This document shows, one piece after another, positions 26,379-34,819 of a stretch of 64,000 nucleotides of DNA. The DNA lies in the NCBI RefSeq assembly GCF_040718835.1, contig NZ_JBFEFG010000280.1, positions 868,001-932,000 on the forward strand, read 5' to 3'. The stretch comes from Bremerella sp. JC817 (lineage in GTDB: Bacteria > Planctomycetota > Planctomycetia > Pirellulales > Pirellulaceae). A program made the translations under genes and the position numbers. Position 1 is the stretch's first letter. Each line of letters starts with the position of its first letter. The notes below the pieces were generated by a model. It was not told where the DNA came from and did no database searches. It was given only the letters and a program-made list of their open reading frames with translations.

Positions 26379-27911
26379 TTACTTGGCGGCGCTGGGGGCG
26401 GTAGCGGCGTCGATGTCGCCCAGGGCGAACTGGATACCATCGAGATAGAACTGCAGCATCTGCGGGTTCCAATAGATCTCTTCGCGATGTCCCAGCGAGC
26501 TGTAGAACACGCGACCATCGCCCCATTTGCGGACCCACGACACGGCAAAGTCGTTGTCTTTGCGATGGATGCCGTTCTTTTCCATGTTCGTGTTCTCGAC
26601 GTCCAGCGAGAGCAGCACGTGCAATGCTTCACGCGAGTACGGATCGCGGAACTGGTAGATTTCGTCGACGATGGTAAAGTTCTCGCCACCGAAAGCATTC
26701 ATCAGCGGATGTTCACGGTCGTCGATCTTGATGCCGACTTTCTCGTGCCATGGGTGACCATGGAAGTAACCGCCGATCAGCTTGCCGAAGTCTTCCCAGT
26801 GATAGTTGGCATCGCTGGCCGCATGGAAACCGACCAGGCCTTTGCCACTGCTGACGAAATCGAGCAGGCTCTTGCGGAACATCTCTTCCGCTTCTTCTTT
26901 GCTCATCTTCTTGCCGGCCGCGACCAGCTTGGCGATGTCTTCGTCGCGTGGCTTGATCCAAGACCCCGTCGTGTTGACCATGACGATCGCGTCGTAGTCC
27001 TTCAGCGTTTCAGGATCGAGCAGCGTCAGGTCGTTGGTGATGTGGGCATCGAAAGCACCGGTCTTTTCGCCCAGCATCTTCACAGCCATCGCACCAACCG
27101 GAATCGAGCTGTGGCGGTAGCCGTCGTAACGAGTGAAGACCAGCACGTTGTGCTTTTCTTTCGGTTCGACACGTGGCTTCTCGGGCAGTGCGGCTTCGAT
27201 CTTCGACAACTGATCTGGGGTGACCAGTTCGCGAATGTAGATGTTGCGGAAGTAAAGCGTGTTGCCGTGGTTCTGCAGTTCAATCTGGCCACTGCGATAG
27301 ATTGGCTTGTCGCGTTCCCAGTAGTTTTCCAGCACGACGTCGTCGGTCACCAGCTTGCCGTTCAGCTTGACGGTAACGCGATCGCCGATCATGCGAATGT
27401 AGAAGGTGTTCCATTCGCCAATCGGATTGTCGGCGGTAACCAGCGGCTCGCTAGGATTCTTCTGGTTGTTGTAGAGACCGCCCGAGCCAACGCCCTTGGG
27501 GTTTGGACCTTTGTTCGATGGATCCCAGATCTGAATCTGCGGAGCGCCACGGACGTAGATGCCGCTGTCGCCTGCTTCTTTGATTTTGAAGTCGACGTAC
27601 ATCTCGAAGTCTGCGTAGTCCTTGGCAGTGCAGAGGCTTTGCCCCTTGCCGTCGAACACCAGCACGCCATCTTCAATGTTCCAATGCGCATGCATCGATT
27701 CGTCGGCCTTGGCTTGCGCGGCAGCCAGCTCTTCCTGCGACATCGCCGCACGCGACTTCGGATTGCCGACCAAGCCTTTCCAGCCCGAGAGATCCTTGCC
27801 GTTGAACAACGCTTTGAAACCATTGGGTGGTTGGTTTAAAGATGGTTCTTCGGCGATTGCGAACGTGACCATGCCAAGCAGCAGGCCAAAACTACACACC
27901 AGGCGCAACAT
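26379..27911 (-). CDS. DUF1080-ThuA fusion protein, exported
   Basis: A 510-residue protein started at ATG 27911 after a GAGGAGA site, with signal peptide MLRLVCSFGLLLGMVTFAIA. Residues ~25-230 are DUF1080 (3-keto-disaccharide hydrolase, concanavalin-like fold): GFKALFNGKDLSGWKG, FEMYVDFKIKEAGDSGIYVR and QIELQNHGNTLYFRNIYIRE. Residues ~250-500 are ThuA-like: NVLVFTRYDGYRHSSIPVGA, GLVGFHAASDANYHWEDFGK, then HEKVGIKIDDREHP and VFYSSLGHREE. The same two domains in the same order form the N-terminus of the 6,985-11,949 protein, but here without the dehydrogenase and cytochrome parts. Known DUF1080 enzymes act on 3-keto-glycosides, so a glycoside-processing role is a reasonable inference. A separate ThuA gene follows downstream. 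Confidence 0.9.
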   Translation of the reverse strand: MLRLVCSFGLLLGMVTFAIAEEPSLNQPPNGFKALFNGKDLSGWKGLVGNPKSRAAMSQEELAAAQAKADESMHAHWNIEDGVLVFDGKGQSLCTAKDYADFEMYVDFKIKEAGDSGIYVRGAPQIQIWDPSNKGPNPKGVGSGGLYNNQKNPSEPLVTADNPIGEWNTFYIRMIGDRVTVKLNGKLVTDDVVLENYWERDKPIYRSGQIELQNHGNTLYFRNIYIRELVTPDQLSKIEAALPEKPRVEPKEKHNVLVFTRYDGYRHSSIPVGAMAVKMLGEKTGAFDAHITNDLTLLDPETLKDYDAIVMVNTTGSWIKPRDEDIAKLVAAGKKMSKEEAEEMFRKSLLDFVSSGKGLVGFHAASDANYHWEDFGKLIGGYFHGHPWHEKVGIKIDDREHPLMNAFGGENFTIVDEIYQFRDPYSREALHVLLSLDVENTNMEKNGIHRKDNDFAVSWVRKWGDGRVFYSSLGHREEIYWNPQMLQFYLDGIQFALGDIDAATAPSAAK

Positions 27912-28120
27912 AGATGAGATTCTCCTCAAGAGCGTTTTTTGTGGGTGGGAGGGCAAAAAGTTCGCCCATTTCGGTAGGCCGCCTGCCCGAAAGGACTGGG
28001 CAGGGTGGGATGGAAGACCGCCAACCATCATAATCGGTGGCAAAGGCCATGGGAATCAATTGATCGCTTCCGATGGCCGAAACCTGCGACTGAAACGAGA
28101 CCGGTTCCTTTTTGGCCAAG

Positions 28121-28663
28121 ATGAAGCGTTTTTTTCAAAACCTGTACGCGAAATTGATTTACTGGCCGTCGTATCTCTACAACTGGACGATGATCCGTCG
28201 TCTGAAGTGGTGGCGGTGGTACGACGAGATCGATCCCCATGTCTTCGTCGGCGCGGTTCCGTCCCGCACGATGGCGAAAGACCTGGCAGAAAGTGGGATC
28301 GCCGGTGTGATCAATACTTGCCACGAATATGAAGGCCCGCTCGATATCTACCGAGAGCATGGCGTCGAGCAGCTTTATTTGCCAACGGTCGATTTCACGC
28401 CCCCGAGTGTCGAGGACATCGACGAAGGGGTCCGATTTATCGAACGCTACGTGGCGGAAGGCAAAGATGTCTACGTCCACTGCAAAGCAGGCAGGGCACG
28501 AAGTGCCACCATCGTGCTGTGCTGGTTGATGAAAGCCAAAGGGATGACGCCAGAGCAGGCCCAGGTCTATCTGCTGGAAAAACGTCGCCAGGTGTTGCCA
28601 ACCTTGTACCGCCGTCCGGTGGTTCAGTCTTACTATCGCGCTCTCAGCGAAACCAACGCCTAA
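28121..28663 (+). CDS. Dual-specificity protein phosphatase family protein
   Basis: A 180-residue phosphatase with the P-loop signature HCKAGRARS (H120, nucleophile C121, R127) and a likely general-acid Asp in LPTVDFTPPS (D91). The order resembles PTPMT1-like dual-specificity phosphatases, which act on phospholipid head groups or phosphoproteins. The N-terminus (MKRFFQNLYAKLIYWPSYLY) is amphipathic and aromatic-rich and may associate with the membrane. The ATG at 28121 is used; an in-frame TTG at 28112 would add three residues. PTPMT1-type enzymes dephosphorylate phosphatidylglycerophosphate, so a lipid role is possible but unproven. Its stop codon overlaps that of the convergent membrane-protein gene by 4 bp (CTAA). 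Confidence 0.88.
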   Translation: MKRFFQNLYAKLIYWPSYLYNWTMIRRLKWWRWYDEIDPHVFVGAVPSRTMAKDLAESGIAGVINTCHEYEGPLDIYREHGVEQLYLPTVDFTPPSVEDIDEGVRFIERYVAEGKDVYVHCKAGRARSATIVLCWLMKAKGMTPEQAQVYLLEKRRQVLPTLYRRPVVQSYYRALSETNA

Positions 28664-29013
28664 AGAGCTCCGCCCGATGCGTTGGCACTCTCCATCGCGT
28701 TGAGCACTGGGTGAATCAGATACTGCGTGCAATAGATCGTCAAAGCGATCGGCAGCACGATGGTCACCGCCAGCGTGATGAACGTGGTCAGCAGTTTCGA
28801 CCACAGACGATACTTGGGGCTCAGCCAGATCAGCGGCAAGCCCAGCGGACCGAAGGTCAGAATCACGGTCCAGATGATCGCATGGCTGCTCACCACCGTT
28901 CGGACGAGCGGTGGCAAGTTGCCCTCAATGGCATGTTCTACCGGCAACTGCGGTGCTGGTCGTACCGCAGGCAGCGTTTGAGGTGCGTCGAGTAATTCAG
29001 TGTGCCCAGTCAT
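28660..29013 (-). CDS. Small two-helix membrane protein
   Basis: A 117-residue hypothetical protein. ATG 29013 follows GAAGGCAA. After a Pro-rich N-terminal ~45 residues there are two hydrophobic segments (AIIWTVILTFGPLGLPLIWL and LLTTFITLAVTIVLPIALTI) joined by the short basic loop SPKYRLWSK. I do not recognise the family. It is convergent with the phosphatase gene and shares the last 4 bp with it. The gene seems real because codon use and the ribosome binding site fit, but nothing points to a function. Confidence 0.7.
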   Translation of the reverse strand: MTGHTELLDAPQTLPAVRPAPQLPVEHAIEGNLPPLVRTVVSSHAIIWTVILTFGPLGLPLIWLSPKYRLWSKLLTTFITLAVTIVLPIALTIYCTQYLIHPVLNAMESANASGGAL

Positions 29014-29120
29014 GAGATTGCCTTCAGACCTAAGATCAGTGCGCAGGGGCCTCTGAAACCTTAGGTCATGTTGGGCAGTTGGCAACTCACTTGCCTGGGC
29101 AAATAGGGAAGTCGCCCTAT

Positions 29121-29480
29121 CTACTTTAGGTCGATCGGAAGCTGATCGATCTTAGCGGCCAGAATGAAGTCGTTCTCGCTTAGTCCACCGATCGCGTGGG
29201 TCCACAATTCGATCGAAACATTGCGATAGCCGGCAATGTGCAGATCTGGGTGATGCCCATCTGATTCGGCGACTTCCGCGACCTGGTTAAAGAACTTCAT
29301 GCCGGCCATGAAGTTCTTCACGACCCAGTCTTTGCGGATCCGCTGGCCGTCGTGCGTGAGGTACCAGCCTTGCAGTTTGAGAAGCTGATTGTTGGACTCG
29401 TCCAGGGTGCATGGATCGACGCCCCCTTCGCACGGCTTGCATTTCTTTTGGGTCAGTTGCTCGCTCGTTTGGATTTCCAT
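29121..29480 (-). CDS. 4a-hydroxytetrahydrobiopterin dehydratase (pterin-4a-carbinolamine dehydratase)
   Basis: A 119-residue enzyme that dehydrates 4a-hydroxytetrahydrobiopterin to regenerate the pterin cofactor of aromatic amino-acid hydroxylases. The catalytic histidines are in SDGHHPDLHI (H76, H77, H81), and the second signature is ELWTHAIGGLSENDFILAAK (H95). The N-terminal KKCKPCEGGVDPCT is the cysteine-bearing leader usual in this subfamily. ATG 29480 follows AAAGGAT. No aromatic hydroxylase gene is in the window, so the substrate partner lies elsewhere or the protein has another role, such as molybdopterin- or transcription-related functions described for some members. A terminator for the upstream TPR gene sits just before it, so it has its own promoter. 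Confidence 0.93.
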   Translation of the reverse strand: MEIQTSEQLTQKKCKPCEGGVDPCTLDESNNQLLKLQGWYLTHDGQRIRKDWVVKNFMAGMKFFNQVAEVAESDGHHPDLHIAGYRNVSIELWTHAIGGLSENDFILAAKIDQLPIDLK

Positions 29481-29498
29481 TGCGGCTAAGATCCTTTC

Positions 29499-29530
29499 AA
29501 AAAAAAGCCCCGGCGATGTCAGGCCGGGGC
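29499..29530 (-). terminator. Rho-independent terminator of the TPR gene
   Basis: On the minus strand GCCCCGGC (29523-29530) pairs perfectly with GCCGGGGC (29507-29514) around an 8-base loop, followed by eight T residues. It lies ~80 bp after the TPR gene stop and before the pterin dehydratase start. Confidence 0.92.
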
Positions 29531-29608
29531 AGTGTTGTTTGCGTGTGGCCTCTTCAGGTGTCATTCTTGCGAATGACCCGAGCCGAGGCAAACCGTCGCA
29601 GGCGAGAT

Positions 29609-31369
29609 TTACGAAACCGGAGCCATGTCTGGCGCTGGGTCTTTCATCTCGGGCTCTTCCGCTTTCTTTTCTTCCGCGGCTGGCTTCGCTTCGGCTTCTT
29701 TCTTCACCTGGTCGGCGACTTCGGAAGCTGGCCCTGCGATCGTTTCGGTGGGGCCACCTTCTTTGGTGCTTTGCAGCTCCCGCCAGGCTTCGTTCTTTTC
29801 GTACGCTTCCAGTTCCTTCTTCAGGTGGTCGCGAATCTCGGCGGCTGCTTCGTCGCCACCGGCAGCTTCAACAGCCTTCTTCGACCATTTACGAGCATCC
29901 TCGAAGTTGCCCTTCTCGGCGTGAGCCGCGGCCAAGGTCGAAAGGATGTGGGCTTCGGCGTAATCGGTCGCTTCGCAGGCTTGGACTGCGTACTTCAACG
30001 CTTTGTCGCCATTGCGGACGTTGTCTTGCGTCGAGGTCGAAAGCACCCAGGCCAGGTTGTTCAGGATGCCACCTTCTTCGTCGTCCTGAATCTTCAAGGC
30101 TTCTTCGTAAGCAGCGACCGCTTCGGCATGCTTGCCGTACGAGAGCAGGGCGTCACCCTTGCCACGCAGGGCAAGTGCGTTGTCAGGCTGTTCCTTCAGA
30201 ACGGCGTTGTAAATTTCAACCGATTTGCGAGGACGCTTGTCGGCCTGGTACAAGGCGGCCAGTTGCAGGGCGATCGTTTCATTCTTGTCGCTCCGCATCT
30301 GCAACGCTTCCAGGTCGCGGATCGCTTCGGAGTACTTGCCTTCCTGGGCGTACAGCGTGGCTCGCATCAGTAAGGCCTGCATGTTGCCGGTGTCGACTGC
30401 CAAGGCACGTTCGACGTCTTGCAGGGCGGCCTTGTAGTCTTCGCGTTCGACATACAAGCTGGCTCGCATCAGCAGGGCAGGGACCGAGCGGGAATCGAGA
30501 ACCAGAACCTGATCGAGGTCGGTGATCGCCGCATCCAGATTGCCAGCCATGGTCTTGAACTGGGCTCGCAGGAGGTAACCGATCGGCGAGTTCGGATTCG
30601 CTTTGACGATCTGATTGACCGCTTTGATCGCTTCGTCGAATTCGCCCAGTTGAGCGAACGCACGAGCATAGGCTTGCAGCGAAGTCAGGTCGCCTGGGGC
30701 CAACTGTTCGGTCACGATCTTCAGGTCGGCCAAGGCGTTTTCAAACTTGCCTTGTTCCAGGTACATCAAACCACGGAGGCGATAGGCATCAGCATTGTTC
30801 GGGTTGGCTTCGATCGCTTTGGTCAGCACGTCGATCTGAGCTTCCGGACCTTTGGCGAAGATCAACGAAACGACCAACGCCTTCGAGTGTTGCTCGCCGG
30901 TTCCCTTCAGCAGTTCGACCGCTTTGTTGATGCTCTTCTCGGCTTCTTCCTTGTTGCCGTCGGGCATGATCAACAGACGAGCCTTCAGCAGGTAGAGCAT
31001 GCCGACCGTATCGTCGAACGCCAAACCTTTGTCGACTTCCGCCACGGCGTTGTCGCGAAGTTGCTTCCAGTCTTTACGCTGCTGGGCTTCTTCCAGGATA
31101 CCCTTGGCCATCGCTTCGGCACGCTGGTAACGGACCGAGGTGAGAAGCTGCTTGGCGAAGACCTGGTCTTCTTCGTGCAGGCCTTTGTTCAAAGCTGCTT
31201 CGCAAAGGTCAGCAACCTTGCCAAGGTCGGCCATGTTTTCCGCATCCAGCTTCAGATCGACCGCTTTGTCGAGATCGGCTTGGCCGGCGTAGTCTTCGGC
31301 CGCCAGTGGGAGGGTGAAAAGGCCGGTCCAAAGAACGGCTACTGCAAGAAGGAGGAATCGCCCAACCAT
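29609..31369 (-). CDS. Exported TPR-rich protein
   Basis: A 586-residue protein with signal peptide MVGRFLLLAVAVLWTGLFTL...AAEDYAG, starting at ATG 31369 after AAGGAGGAATCGCCCAACC. It carries about ten TPR units, for example ADAYRLRGLMYLEQGKFENA, SPIGYLLRAQFKTMAGNLDA and ALALRGKGDALLSYGKHAEA. The C-terminal ~70 residues are charged and low-complexity (KKEAEAKPAAEEKKAEEPEM). No catalytic domain is seen, so it is likely a periplasmic scaffold or chaperone-like adaptor. It is divergent from the propeller lipoprotein gene at 31537 and may share a control region with it. A clear terminator follows. Confidence 0.9.
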   Translation of the reverse strand: MVGRFLLLAVAVLWTGLFTLPLAAEDYAGQADLDKAVDLKLDAENMADLGKVADLCEAALNKGLHEEDQVFAKQLLTSVRYQRAEAMAKGILEEAQQRKDWKQLRDNAVAEVDKGLAFDDTVGMLYLLKARLLIMPDGNKEEAEKSINKAVELLKGTGEQHSKALVVSLIFAKGPEAQIDVLTKAIEANPNNADAYRLRGLMYLEQGKFENALADLKIVTEQLAPGDLTSLQAYARAFAQLGEFDEAIKAVNQIVKANPNSPIGYLLRAQFKTMAGNLDAAITDLDQVLVLDSRSVPALLMRASLYVEREDYKAALQDVERALAVDTGNMQALLMRATLYAQEGKYSEAIRDLEALQMRSDKNETIALQLAALYQADKRPRKSVEIYNAVLKEQPDNALALRGKGDALLSYGKHAEAVAAYEEALKIQDDEEGGILNNLAWVLSTSTQDNVRNGDKALKYAVQACEATDYAEAHILSTLAAAHAEKGNFEDARKWSKKAVEAAGGDEAAAEIRDHLKKELEAYEKNEAWRELQSTKEGGPTETIAGPASEVADQVKKEAEAKPAAEEKKAEEPEMKDPAPDMAPVS

Positions 31370-31536
31370 GGTGTTTTATCTAACTCCGTGAGAACATTGT
31401 GTTAGCGGATTCGCGTAGAATGTTATTCTAAGCAATTAGGCAGACCTTGCCACGACGAGAATTCAGGGAATTTATTTCGGTCCGGTAGTTTGCGATAACG
31501 TCATGTCGAAAAATGATTCGACAGGAGAAAAGCAAG

Positions 31537-32832
31537 ATGCGCTTTGGTTGGATCTGGATATTGGCAGTCGCACTGCTGCCAGGTTGCCGGCAGGAACCGG
31601 TTGAGGAGATCCGTGCGCCCGAAGGATCGCAAACCTCGGATGCCGAGCCGATTTCCCTCCCTCCCCATAGCTGGCCCTGGTGGCGCGGCGAACAGCGAGA
31701 TGGCGTTGCCCACGGCGAAACAGTCCAGTTCGACTGGACCAGTCAGCCGAATGTTTTGTGGGGAGCAAAGATCCAGGGCCTAGGCCACAGCACGCCGATC
31801 GTGATTGGCGACAAAGTACTGATCACCACGGCCGATGAGAAGCTCGAATCGAAGTCGCTGATCTGCTACGAGGCGAGCAGCGGCAAGGTGCTGTGGACCA
31901 CCAATATCCATCAAGGCGGCTTTATGCGGATTCATCAGAAGAATTCGCAAGCCTCGACCACCCCAGCCAGCGACGGCAAATATGTCTTCACCGCCTTCAT
32001 CGTGAAGGACTCTTTGTATGTCACGGCGGTCGATCTGAAAGGTCAGGTCGTCTGGCAGAAAGAAGCCGGCCCCTTTCGCAGTCAGCATGGCTACGGCAGT
32101 TCGCCGATTGTCTACGGATCGCTCGTGATTGTGCTCGGCGACTCGGACGGACCAGGCTTTTTGGCGGCGCTGCGACGGGATACGGGGGACATTGTCTGGC
32201 GAGTTTCGAGAGCCAACGAACCAAGCTACGGAACGCCAATTCTCGCGGAAATCGCGGGAAAACCGCAGATTATTGTCGGCGGAACCGGGACCACCAGCAG
32301 CTACGATCCTGAAACAGGCGAGCTCATTTGGTCGACGCGCGGAACCGCTCGGACGACGGCCAACACTCCGGCGGTTGCAGGCGACCTGGTGATTTCGACC
32401 GGAGGCTATCCGCAAAACGGTTCCCAGGCGATTCAAGGGGATGGCGAAGGAGACGTCACCGATAGCCACATCCAATGGGAGGCTCGCGAACGGATCTATG
32501 TCCCTTCGCCGGTAGTGTATGACGGGAAGCTGTATGCGATCAACGACGATGGGATCGGGATTTGTTACGACCTGGCGACCGGCGAGCGTCTCGCGCGGAA
32601 GCGAATCGGAGGCAATTTCAGCGCCTCGCTGACGATCTATGGTGATCAGATGTTGGTCCCTGACGAATCAGGTGTCATGCATGTGTTCCATGCCGACCCG
32701 GAATTCACGGAAATTGCGCAGTTTCGGCTTGAGGGGACTGGTTTCGCGAGTCCCGTTTTCTCGGATGGTCGGCTGTTTTGGCGGACTTCTACCCATCTTT
32801 ATTGCCTAGTGCCTCCCTTGCCGGGAGCTTGA
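31537..32832 (+). CDS. PQQ-like beta-propeller lipoprotein
   Basis: A 431-residue lipoprotein. The ATG at 31537 lies after ACAGGAGAAAAG and starts MRFGWIWILAVALLPGC, with lipobox LPGC. The motif PWWRGEQRDGVA after the lipobox is typical for planctomycete outer-membrane PQQ-like propeller proteins. Blades include VLWGAKIQGLGHSTPIVIGD, CYEASSGKVLWTTNI, VTAVDLKGQVVWQKEAG, SYDPETGELIWST and CYDLATGERLARKRIGG. The fold is that of BamB, but no Bam partner is adjacent. It is probably a scaffold; catalytic PQQ or metal ligands are not evident. A small hairpin (CTCCC/GGGAG) overlaps the last codons. Confidence 0.88.
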   Translation: MRFGWIWILAVALLPGCRQEPVEEIRAPEGSQTSDAEPISLPPHSWPWWRGEQRDGVAHGETVQFDWTSQPNVLWGAKIQGLGHSTPIVIGDKVLITTADEKLESKSLICYEASSGKVLWTTNIHQGGFMRIHQKNSQASTTPASDGKYVFTAFIVKDSLYVTAVDLKGQVVWQKEAGPFRSQHGYGSSPIVYGSLVIVLGDSDGPGFLAALRRDTGDIVWRVSRANEPSYGTPILAEIAGKPQIIVGGTGTTSSYDPETGELIWSTRGTARTTANTPAVAGDLVISTGGYPQNGSQAIQGDGEGDVTDSHIQWEARERIYVPSPVVYDGKLYAINDDGIGICYDLATGERLARKRIGGNFSASLTIYGDQMLVPDESGVMHVFHADPEFTEIAQFRLEGTGFASPVFSDGRLFWRTSTHLYCLVPPLPGA

Positions 32833-33312
32833 TTTATAGGGTTGATGGTGTCCAGGCGAGGTGTTTGCGGCTGCTAGCCTGCAGGCATGACTTAGTTTTT
32901 GCCTGATTTGCTTGATGACTCGTGACATCGAAGCGGTCTAAGTCCTTATTGGGTAATCCTTTAGTCCTGGAATGGACGATCGGGCAAAAACGGCTTTGAC
33001 GGCTATAATTCTTTTGACACGCCTAAGGGCCGCCGTTATATTGACCGATTAATGGGGTAGACCCCTTCGAGCCCAAAGAAGGTTGATTTACCTGCCCCTA
33101 CCTGCCTGTATTTGCCTGCCTTTTGAAGATTGCCCAGTTTGAGGGCGATCGTTGTTGTTCCTAGTTCGCGTCAACATCCCTTGCGCTTCCCATAACCCGG
33201 GGGTCGGACGCGGATCCTTCCATTTTCCTCGATTTCGTTGAAACTTTCCCACGAATCGAGTCATTCCCAATAAGCCAAACACACCCAAAACAATCTGTTG
33301 GAGATGGACGTT
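32833..33312. other. 480-bp intergenic region upstream of the DUF1501 operon
   Basis: There is no credible ORF in this stretch. It contains a candidate sigma70-type promoter at 33014-33042. From 33091 to 33120 it has a C-rich run with three spaced CCTGCC units. The start of the next gene is preceded by GGAG. The long leader implied by the promoter (~260 bases) has no hairpin that I can support. Confidence 0.5.
33014..33042 (+). promoter_or_regulatory. Candidate sigma70-type promoter of the DUF1501-PPC-cytochrome operon
   Basis: TTGACA (33014-33019) is separated by exactly 17 bp from TATATT (33037-33042), which matches the sigma70 consensus at ten or eleven of twelve positions with ideal spacing. 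It lies in a gap upstream of the DUF1501 gene on the same strand. Planctomycete promoters are often weakly defined, so the assignment needs transcript mapping. Confidence 0.5.
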
Positions 33313-34617
33313 ATGAAGTGCAAGGGGAACCCGCTGAGTCGACGCAATTTCCTGACCGTTGGCGCCGCTGCCGGTTTGGGACTGAGCATGTCCGACATGT
33401 TCCGTCTTCAAGAAGCCCAGGCCGAGATCAAGAACTACGACTTCATCGAAGCCAAAGCCAAGAGCGTCATTCACATCTACCTGCCTGGTGGTGCGGCTCA
33501 GCAAGAGCTGTGGGATCCGAAGCCTTACTCGCCCATCGAATACCGCGGCGAGATGAAGACGGTCAAAACCAACACCGGCGAATACTTCAGCGAAGCTTTG
33601 CCGAAGACCGCTCAGATCGCGGACAAGCTTTGCATCATCCGCTCGATGAGCCATGGTGAAGCGGCCCACGAACGTGGCACGCACAACATGTTCACCGGCT
33701 ATCGTCCAAGCCCAGCGCTAAAGTTCCCAAGCTTCGGCGCCGTGGTCAGCCACGAATATGGTCCTCGCAAGAACCTGCCTCCTTACGTTTGCATCCCGAA
33801 CGTTCCGAACGAATACGCCGGTACCGGTTACCTGAGCTCGTCGTTCGCTCCGTTCTCGCTCGGTTCGGATCCTGCCAGCGGTGGCTTCAAGGTTCGTGAC
33901 TTGAGCCTGCCAGGTGGTGTCGACGAATCGCGTTTCTACCGTCGTCGTTCCGCTCTGGAAGCGGTGAACTCGTACTTCGCTCAGAAGAACGAATCGGACT
34001 CGGTAGCCGCCATGGATACCTTCTACGAACGAGCTTACAACCTAATCTCGTCGCCAGATGCTCGCGAAGCATTCAACATCGAAGCCGAAGACGCCAAGGT
34101 CCGCGACGAATATGGTCGTAACCAGGCTGGTCAGCGCATGCTGATGGCTCGTCGTCTGGTTCAGTCAGGCGTCCGCATGGTTACGCTGACCTATGGTGGC
34201 TGGGACATGCATGCCCGTATCACCGACAGCATCAAGCGTCAGGTTCCTGACTTCGATCAGGCCTACTCGACGCTGATCCGCGACCTGGAACGCAACGGCC
34301 TGTTGGATGAGACGCTCGTCATGGTTTCGTCCGAATTCGGTCGTACGCCAAAGATCAATAAGGACGCCGGTCGCGACCACTGGCCAAAGGTGTTCAGCGT
34401 TGCCCTGGCGGGTGGTGGTCTGAAGAAGGGCTACATCCACGGTGCCTCGAACGCGACCTCCAGCGAACCAGAACTCGACCCAGTCGGGCCAGAAGACTTG
34501 GCGACCACCATGTACCACCAGTTGGGTATCGTGGCCGACAAAGAACTGATGGCCCCCGGCGATCGTCCGATCGAAATCGTCGACGGCGGTAAGGTCGTCA
34601 AAGAACTGCTGGCTTAA
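33313..34617 (+). CDS. DUF1501 family protein, Tat-exported
   Basis: A 434-residue protein. The ATG at 33313 sits nine bases after GGAG. The twin-arginine signal is PLSRRNFLTVGAAAGLGLSM. Family hallmarks are KSVIHIYLPGGAAQQELWDP, TAQIADKLCIIRSMSHGEAA, VRMVTLTYGGWDMHA, LVMVSSEFGRTPKI and GRDHWPKVFSVALAGGG. The fold is sulfatase/alkaline-phosphatase-like; the reaction is not known. It opens a co-oriented series with a PPC-domain protein, a DUF1549/DUF1553 protein and a cytochrome-WD40 protein. It is distantly paralogous to the 19,065-20,516 gene, but here the DUF1501 gene comes first and is separated from its DUF1549/DUF1553 partner by the PPC gene. Confidence 0.93.
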   Translation: MKCKGNPLSRRNFLTVGAAAGLGLSMSDMFRLQEAQAEIKNYDFIEAKAKSVIHIYLPGGAAQQELWDPKPYSPIEYRGEMKTVKTNTGEYFSEALPKTAQIADKLCIIRSMSHGEAAHERGTHNMFTGYRPSPALKFPSFGAVVSHEYGPRKNLPPYVCIPNVPNEYAGTGYLSSSFAPFSLGSDPASGGFKVRDLSLPGGVDESRFYRRRSALEAVNSYFAQKNESDSVAAMDTFYERAYNLISSPDAREAFNIEAEDAKVRDEYGRNQAGQRMLMARRLVQSGVRMVTLTYGGWDMHARITDSIKRQVPDFDQAYSTLIRDLERNGLLDETLVMVSSEFGRTPKINKDAGRDHWPKVFSVALAGGGLKKGYIHGASNATSSEPELDPVGPEDLATTMYHQLGIVADKELMAPGDRPIEIVDGGKVVKELLA

Positions 34618-34636
34618 GTTGCCTGTTTGCGGTGAT

Positions 34637-34716
34637 GCGAAGACGGAAATCGCTTCGTCTTCGCAGGTCGCCAGTTACAATGAAAACATCGTCGGCCTGA
34701 AGTTCATTCAGGCCGA
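34637..34716 (+). other. Two strong hairpins between the DUF1501 and PPC genes
   Basis: GCGAAGACG (34637-34645) pairs perfectly with CGTCTTCGC (34656-34664). TCGGCCTGAA (34692-34701) pairs perfectly with TTCAGGCCGA (34707-34716) around a 5-base loop. Neither is followed by a T-run. They sit in a 202-bp gap inside an otherwise co-oriented cluster, suggesting RNA processing, stability control or an attenuating structure. Confidence 0.6.
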
Positions 34717-34819
34717 TCCCGTCATCCCACCTCCATTCGTGAGCACCCGCCCTGCCAGCGGTTGGCTCCGAATTCCCACCCATTCATTTCGACCCCCTTC
34801 CATTGGACGCGGTACCCTC

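Noticed and set aside
31416..31430. Palindrome TAGAAT-GTT-ATTCTA in the divergent gap before the propeller lipoprotein, as a possible operator.
   Set aside because: A 6-3-6 palindrome occurs many times by chance in 64 kb and no second copy or known regulator consensus was seen.
33111..33124. Identical 14-mer TTTGCCTGCCTTTT at 33,111 and 39,901, both upstream of genes of the same cluster.
   Set aside because: In 64 kb several shared 14-mers are expected by chance, and position relative to the starts differs (about 190 bp versus 20 bp).
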